Assembly: GCF_000346465.2 (NCBI RefSeq)
Contig: NC_034015.1
Span: forward strand, 19,778,462-19,842,461
DNA length: 64,000 nucleotides
Direction: 5' to 3'
Source of the DNA: Prunus persica
Lineage: Eukaryota > Streptophyta > Magnoliopsida > Rosales > Rosaceae
Part shown: positions 59,714-64,000 of the stretch, piece after piece
Position numbering within the stretch: the first letter of the stretch is position 1
Layout: every line of letters starts with the position of its first letter
Notes under the pieces: generated by a model
Database searches by the model: none
Seen by the model: only the letters and a program-made list of their open reading frames with translations
Told to the model about the DNA's origin: nothing
Program-made: the position numbers and the translations under genes

Positions 59714-62700
59714 TTACAGCTTCTTAGGCAAGTTATAAGTCTTCTTAAGAAACTTTGCTGCGGTCTCGTCATTTCGACAACACAAGACACGCAGAAGTGT
59801 GTTTGGTTCATTGGAGTTCCACTGACCTGAAGTTGGAGGCATTGGCATCCGGGATTTAGCAGGAGAGCCATCCAAAGTCACACGTTTGAACTGTTCAATA
59901 AGGCTATTGGTATCAGTACGGTACAGAGGAAGGATGCCTTTAACAGTGGTTGATAACTTATTTATCAAATCTGTGGGCAATCCATCCCCATTTGACCAGA
60001 ATAAATCGGTCAGAAACTTAAAATCCTCCTCTATTATGTCAGAATCTTTTTCTGTGAAAGTGCGAGAAGGGCCTCCAGCTAGCAAAACCAACAAGAACCC
60101 ATCGAAAGAAGCTTTCATCACATCAGTAATTACACGCGTTCTAACTCTGTCATGCACTGTTGATGAAATAATCTCCAAATATTGCTCAAGTTCCTGAAGA
60201 AATGGCTCAATTCTAGAAGACGAAACATCCACAACATACAAGCCATCCCAAAGAACATGACTTAGGTCATGGAAAATGACCTTGTATGCTGTTGCTTCAC
60301 AAAGTTGTTGGATCCCTTCTACAGAAGCAGACGCTGAAAGCTCAAACATTTTGCCTGTTCCATTTGCAATATTGTCCCCTTGAGTGGATTCAGAGTTCCC
60401 TAGATGGGCCATTATCCTTTTCTCAAAAACTCCCAACTCCATTCGAATAAGCTGCAAAGTATTAATGCGAACACAAAGTTGCGGAATTCCAAAGGAGCTG
60501 TCCCCATTTGTAGTTCCAACCTGAGATTTCCTTCTCTGACTTATATGTGACCTTTCCTTCTTCTTGAATACACCATGAAATTTTGATCCAGCTGAACATC
60601 TGGTCAAAGCAGGTAAAGCGGGAATGAAAGTACTTCTGGTCCCTGCGCAGATAACAAAGGAGAATTGGTGGTCATTTTGGAGATTGAAAACTTAAAAAAA
60701 TTCACCACACCAGTGCTAGCTATGAAATGTACATACCACAGCCAGACTTGGCCTTTGAGATATAGTGTTGAAGACATCTGTCAAGGCCAGTCATCAGTTC
60801 TGGAACCAAGGCAGCATGTATAGGTATTGGCAACATAAAGAATGCTTCCAATGTTTCATCTATAATGCGTAAAACTTCAATGGCAGAAGGAGCAAATCGC
60901 TCTTTGGTTGCCCTTGGATTCCATACCTGTAGAAAGAAAGTTAACAAGGTCAGATCATGAAACTAGTAAAGGAATAAGTTTCACGTTAGAACAGTGGATT
61001 TGAATTTTCATATTTTATAAGAACTAAATGGCATTGGTCAAAACTATGACTTTGTCCACTTAAGTCTAGTGACCTCTGCATTAGAGAAACTGCAAGCACA
61101 GACGCTTGTATCTGTTGATTGTTAACCCTTTGTTTGTTGAAACAGAAAATATGTACCTCTTGTTGCAGATTTCTGTCAACCCATTCCTTCAGCCTGTCCA
61201 CTCTTGTCCTTATCCAAGCCTTTACCAGATTGGCAATTACAGCTTCAGCCTCGTAAGGAGGCATCTCCCTTATGATGGATTTCCCACCATCCTCACTATC
61301 CACTGAATCTTCAACGGCAATCTGCACAAGATCCTTCTCCAATTTGTCAGCAGCTCTCAGCACTTGTATGGTATCTGGAGTCAACTCACTGATACCCGTC
61401 ACAAATTGCTTCAGCTCATTTCCATAACAAGAATGCAGTGTGGCCATAGCAACGCCTGTTGCAAAAGGGTGCCATCTCTTCAATACTGGACCAAATATCC
61501 CCTTCTCACTAAAAGCCAGTTCACTAACATCTTGTGCAAGGGCAGAAAGGCCAGGAATAAGATTGTTTTGGCTCTTCGACAAACGCTTGCTAGAACCTAC
61601 CTTTTCCAGTTTCTGCCTTAATACAACATTCAAAACTTGATCAGTATATTTTATAGCCAAAACAGAAAGCCAGGTTGGTAACATATAAGTATGAACTGGG
61701 AACAAAAATTATTAAAATTTATATAGGTAAAGTTCACCACCCTGATTTTCCAAAAAATCCTCTATAAGCAACAGACGTAAACAAAATATTTCCTAGCACA
61801 AAACACTTTATTTACGGCCTCTTCATTAATCACAGCAAAAAAATAATACGGGAACTTGCCTGTGCAAAAGCAGAGCGCATTGATGATCTTATGTAAGCAT
61901 CAACCCTGTCACGAGCCACATTAACTCCTTTCCTCTTCCTACGGTACTCGTGAGAAATATCTTCTATCAATATTTTCGCTGACAATAACCCCAGGGAGAG
62001 AATGTTTTGCATTGATTCAATATTGCCACTGTGGAAAATATCACGGTAGGCAAGAAGCCTTTTCTCAGCCCAACCCAATATTGAACTCAATGTTGAACTT
62101 AAGATCTTCAAATAAGATGGATCTTTTGTGCCATTGGCATCTTGTTCAACTTCCTCTAACAGGTTACTGGATGCAGACAGCAGGTCATTATCCACTTGGC
62201 CAGTTGTAACATAACGATGAAATAAAACCCATGAGAAACAAAGATTATGCAGAATTTGGTTTATTCCGAGGACTGGCCAGGTCTTCTTTATGAGGTCTAA
62301 AACCTCATCAAGCTCTTCAATAACAGACGTTTCTTCATTCGGGTCAAAACATGATTCTAGGAGCATTTGGTAGAGCCTAAGGTTCAATGGAAATCCATCT
62401 ACCCAGTGGCATGTGTCAGAAACAGAACCATCAAATGATCTGCAAGCAAGAGACATAACAACACTGCGGAGAACTTGCATCGACTCATTGTGCTTTCCAG
62501 TTTCTATGGGTTTCTCTAAGGCCCCACGAATAATCTTCTGGAGCTGTTGAGGAGCAGTGTCTTTCTTATCTAAAGGCAAAGAAGGATATAAAAGAAGCCC
62601 TGCTTCAAGAACCTTCAAATTTCTCCTCTGCCAGGCTTCATATTCTTGCTGACTGGGAAAATCTGAAGTCTTGAACTGCTGTAGTAGCTCAAGAGGCAAA

Positions 62701-63688
62701 ACCATGCACTCTATACGCTTTCCAAGCTAATACAAAGAAACAAAGACCAACAATTCACTAAGCTTGATTTAGAAAACACAAACAGCCAAAAACCACGCAT
62801 TCAACTCATATCCTTGCCCTCTATTCAGGCTAACAAAATTTGAGACTTTGAGAAACAGTAAACATAATCCAGGCATAACTAACTAAGAAATAAACATGTC
62901 TAGAAATGCCAAAATTCAAAATGATTAAGAAGTGATCAAAGAAATAAAATCCAAATTTGATTCCTTCATTACTAAAACATCAGAATAGTAATCAATAAAC
63001 ATTTACAATTCATCTCCTCTTTAATTTCTGCTACCCCTCAAAAGCTGACTTCTCTATCATTCAGAACTTCAATTTCCTTCCTATTCTATTATTTTCTGAG
63101 AAACCAAGCACAAGCAGCATCCATAAAATACAAACCAGCAGCACAATTTAAAAAACAGAGTGTTTCACATCACAATTCACAAACCTGACCAGCAGCAACC
63201 CTTAAAAGGGCTCTCCTGACCCTGGTATCAGTCTGCTCCGAAACCCTCATCTGAACCCTCATGAGCTCCCAAACCGTCCCAGACCGCTTAGTCTTCCCCT
63301 GACTCACTGAATCACCATCACCGAGTCTCCTCCTAGACGATGCCGTTTGCTTCAAACCCAGAGCCTTCTTGACCCGGCTCGCCGCTGATGACGTTGACCT
63401 CTGAAGCGATGATGGCAACGAAGTCAGAGTAGTCCGGTCGGACCGATCGGTCTTCTCGGACTGCGGGATGTAAGTAAGCGGTTTGGCTCCAGAGCTCCGG
63501 CAGGCTCCGACTAAGATCTCGTAGACGGTTTCTCGGAGCTCCGAGTCGGAGAGGTTCGGACCCAGTTCGCCAAATGGGTTGGGGAGGTCTTCAACTGGGT
63601 ATACGGGCATGGTGGTTTGGATTGGATTATGGCGTTGGCTGTGTCTCTTTGAATTTCCAAATACTCTGTCTCTGAGAATCTGAGCCAT
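59714..63688 (-). CDS. DUF810 / Munc13-homology (MHD) domain protein
   Basis: Plant protein of the DUF810 family, which includes PATROL1, a Munc13-like factor for delivery of proteins to the plasma membrane. The five coding exons are about 63688-63186, 62726-61860, 61612-61157, about 60928-60736 and about 60643-59714, giving about 990 residues, the usual length. Conserved blocks are NPFGELGPNLSDSELRETVY (N-terminus), FGPVLKRWHPFATGVAMATL, ELTPDTIQVLRAADKLEKDL, REMPPYEAEAVIANLVKAW, VRTRVITDVMKASFDGFLLV, LLAGGPSRTFTEKDSDIIEE and the end KFLKKTYNLPKKL. It is closer to At2g20010/At2g25800 than to PATROL1 itself, judging from remembered sequences. Intron 2 uses a GC donor (61859-61858, GCAAGT) instead of GT. 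No breaks. Confidence 0.9.
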
Positions 63689-63845
63689 TTTGGGTTTACG
63701 CGTGTGGGGGAAAAGGAAAAGGCTTTGTGGGTGAGTGATGGTCCTGCTCTGTAGGGCCTTCGTTTTCTGTTATTCTTGCTTGACTTTGAAGGAAGCCATG
63801 ATGGTGTAGTGTGACATCGAAAAAGGTACTGAATTTCACGCACAC

Positions 63846-63883
<38 letters not shown>

Positions 63884-64000
63884 TTTTGCAGATAGTGATG
63901 TGCTCTTTTGCTTTATGGTACAAATAGAAGAAATCAAACAAGAAAAGCTATGCGTCTGCGTGTGATTAGACAGAGAGTTTTCATGGGTTTGATTTTGAAT
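63689..64000. promoter_or_regulatory. 5' region of the DUF810 gene with (GA)15 microsatellite
   Basis: A perfect (GA)15 tract lies at 63851-63880, 163 bp upstream of the ATG and probably in the 5' UTR or core promoter. The rest is AT-rich and has no other gene. Confidence 0.7.

Overview
The window is nuclear DNA from a flowering plant, most likely a eudicot and probably a woody rosid of the Prunus/Rosaceae type. The evidence is intron-rich genes with GT-AG introns, AT-rich spacers, plant-only gene families (RDR-gamma, DUF761, DUF810/MHD, plant-type mTERF), and small Helitron, LTR and foldback elements. The rosid/Rosaceae placement is an impression from protein and repeat style, not from a search. 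No bacterial, viral or organellar gene cluster is present.

Layout. 1-10 kb: the 5' half of an RNA-dependent RNA polymerase gene of the RDR3/4/5 class (minus strand, running off the left edge), followed by a partly decayed tandem duplication. This holds three copies of the RDR upstream region, a truncated second RDR 5' end, and a scrap of the last intron of the neighbouring golgin gene. 10.1-16.3 kb: golgin-84/golgin candidate 1 (minus). 16.3-27.4 kb: mostly gene-poor, with one DUF761 gene (about 20 kb, minus), a foldback MITE, a tRNA-derived relic, a complete small Helitron and a probable solo LTR. 27.4-29.6 kb: an acidic single-pass membrane protein and a Bet v 1/START-fold lachrymatory-factor-synthase-like protein (both plus). 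29.9-38 kb: a rearranged stretch with a dead mitochondrial carrier gene (minus), a partial copy of the two preceding genes, an intact intronless mTERF gene (minus) and three copies of a dispersed repeat.

38.3-64 kb is dense with housekeeping genes: APC3/CDC27 (HOBBIT type, minus), the PP1 regulator SDS22 (plus), an SNW/SKIP splicing-transcription coregulator whose start codon is out of frame with the rest (minus), the oligosaccharyltransferase catalytic subunit STT3A (plus) and a DUF810/Munc13-homology protein (minus).

The genes are not an operon or pathway. What links them is ancestry. From memory of Arabidopsis locus numbers, RDR3/4/5, golgin candidate 1, HOBBIT and a DUF810 gene lie in the same order on Arabidopsis chromosome 2 (about At2g19910 to At2g20010), and SDS22 and STT3A are direct neighbours on chromosome 5 (At5g19680/At5g19690). 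The window therefore looks like an ancestral block in which both Arabidopsis segments are interleaved. I did not find a convincing new biological system. The points most worth following up are the RDR/golgin tandem duplication, the SNW frameshift, the mTERF gene sitting inside a duplicated block, and the small mobile elements with clear ends.
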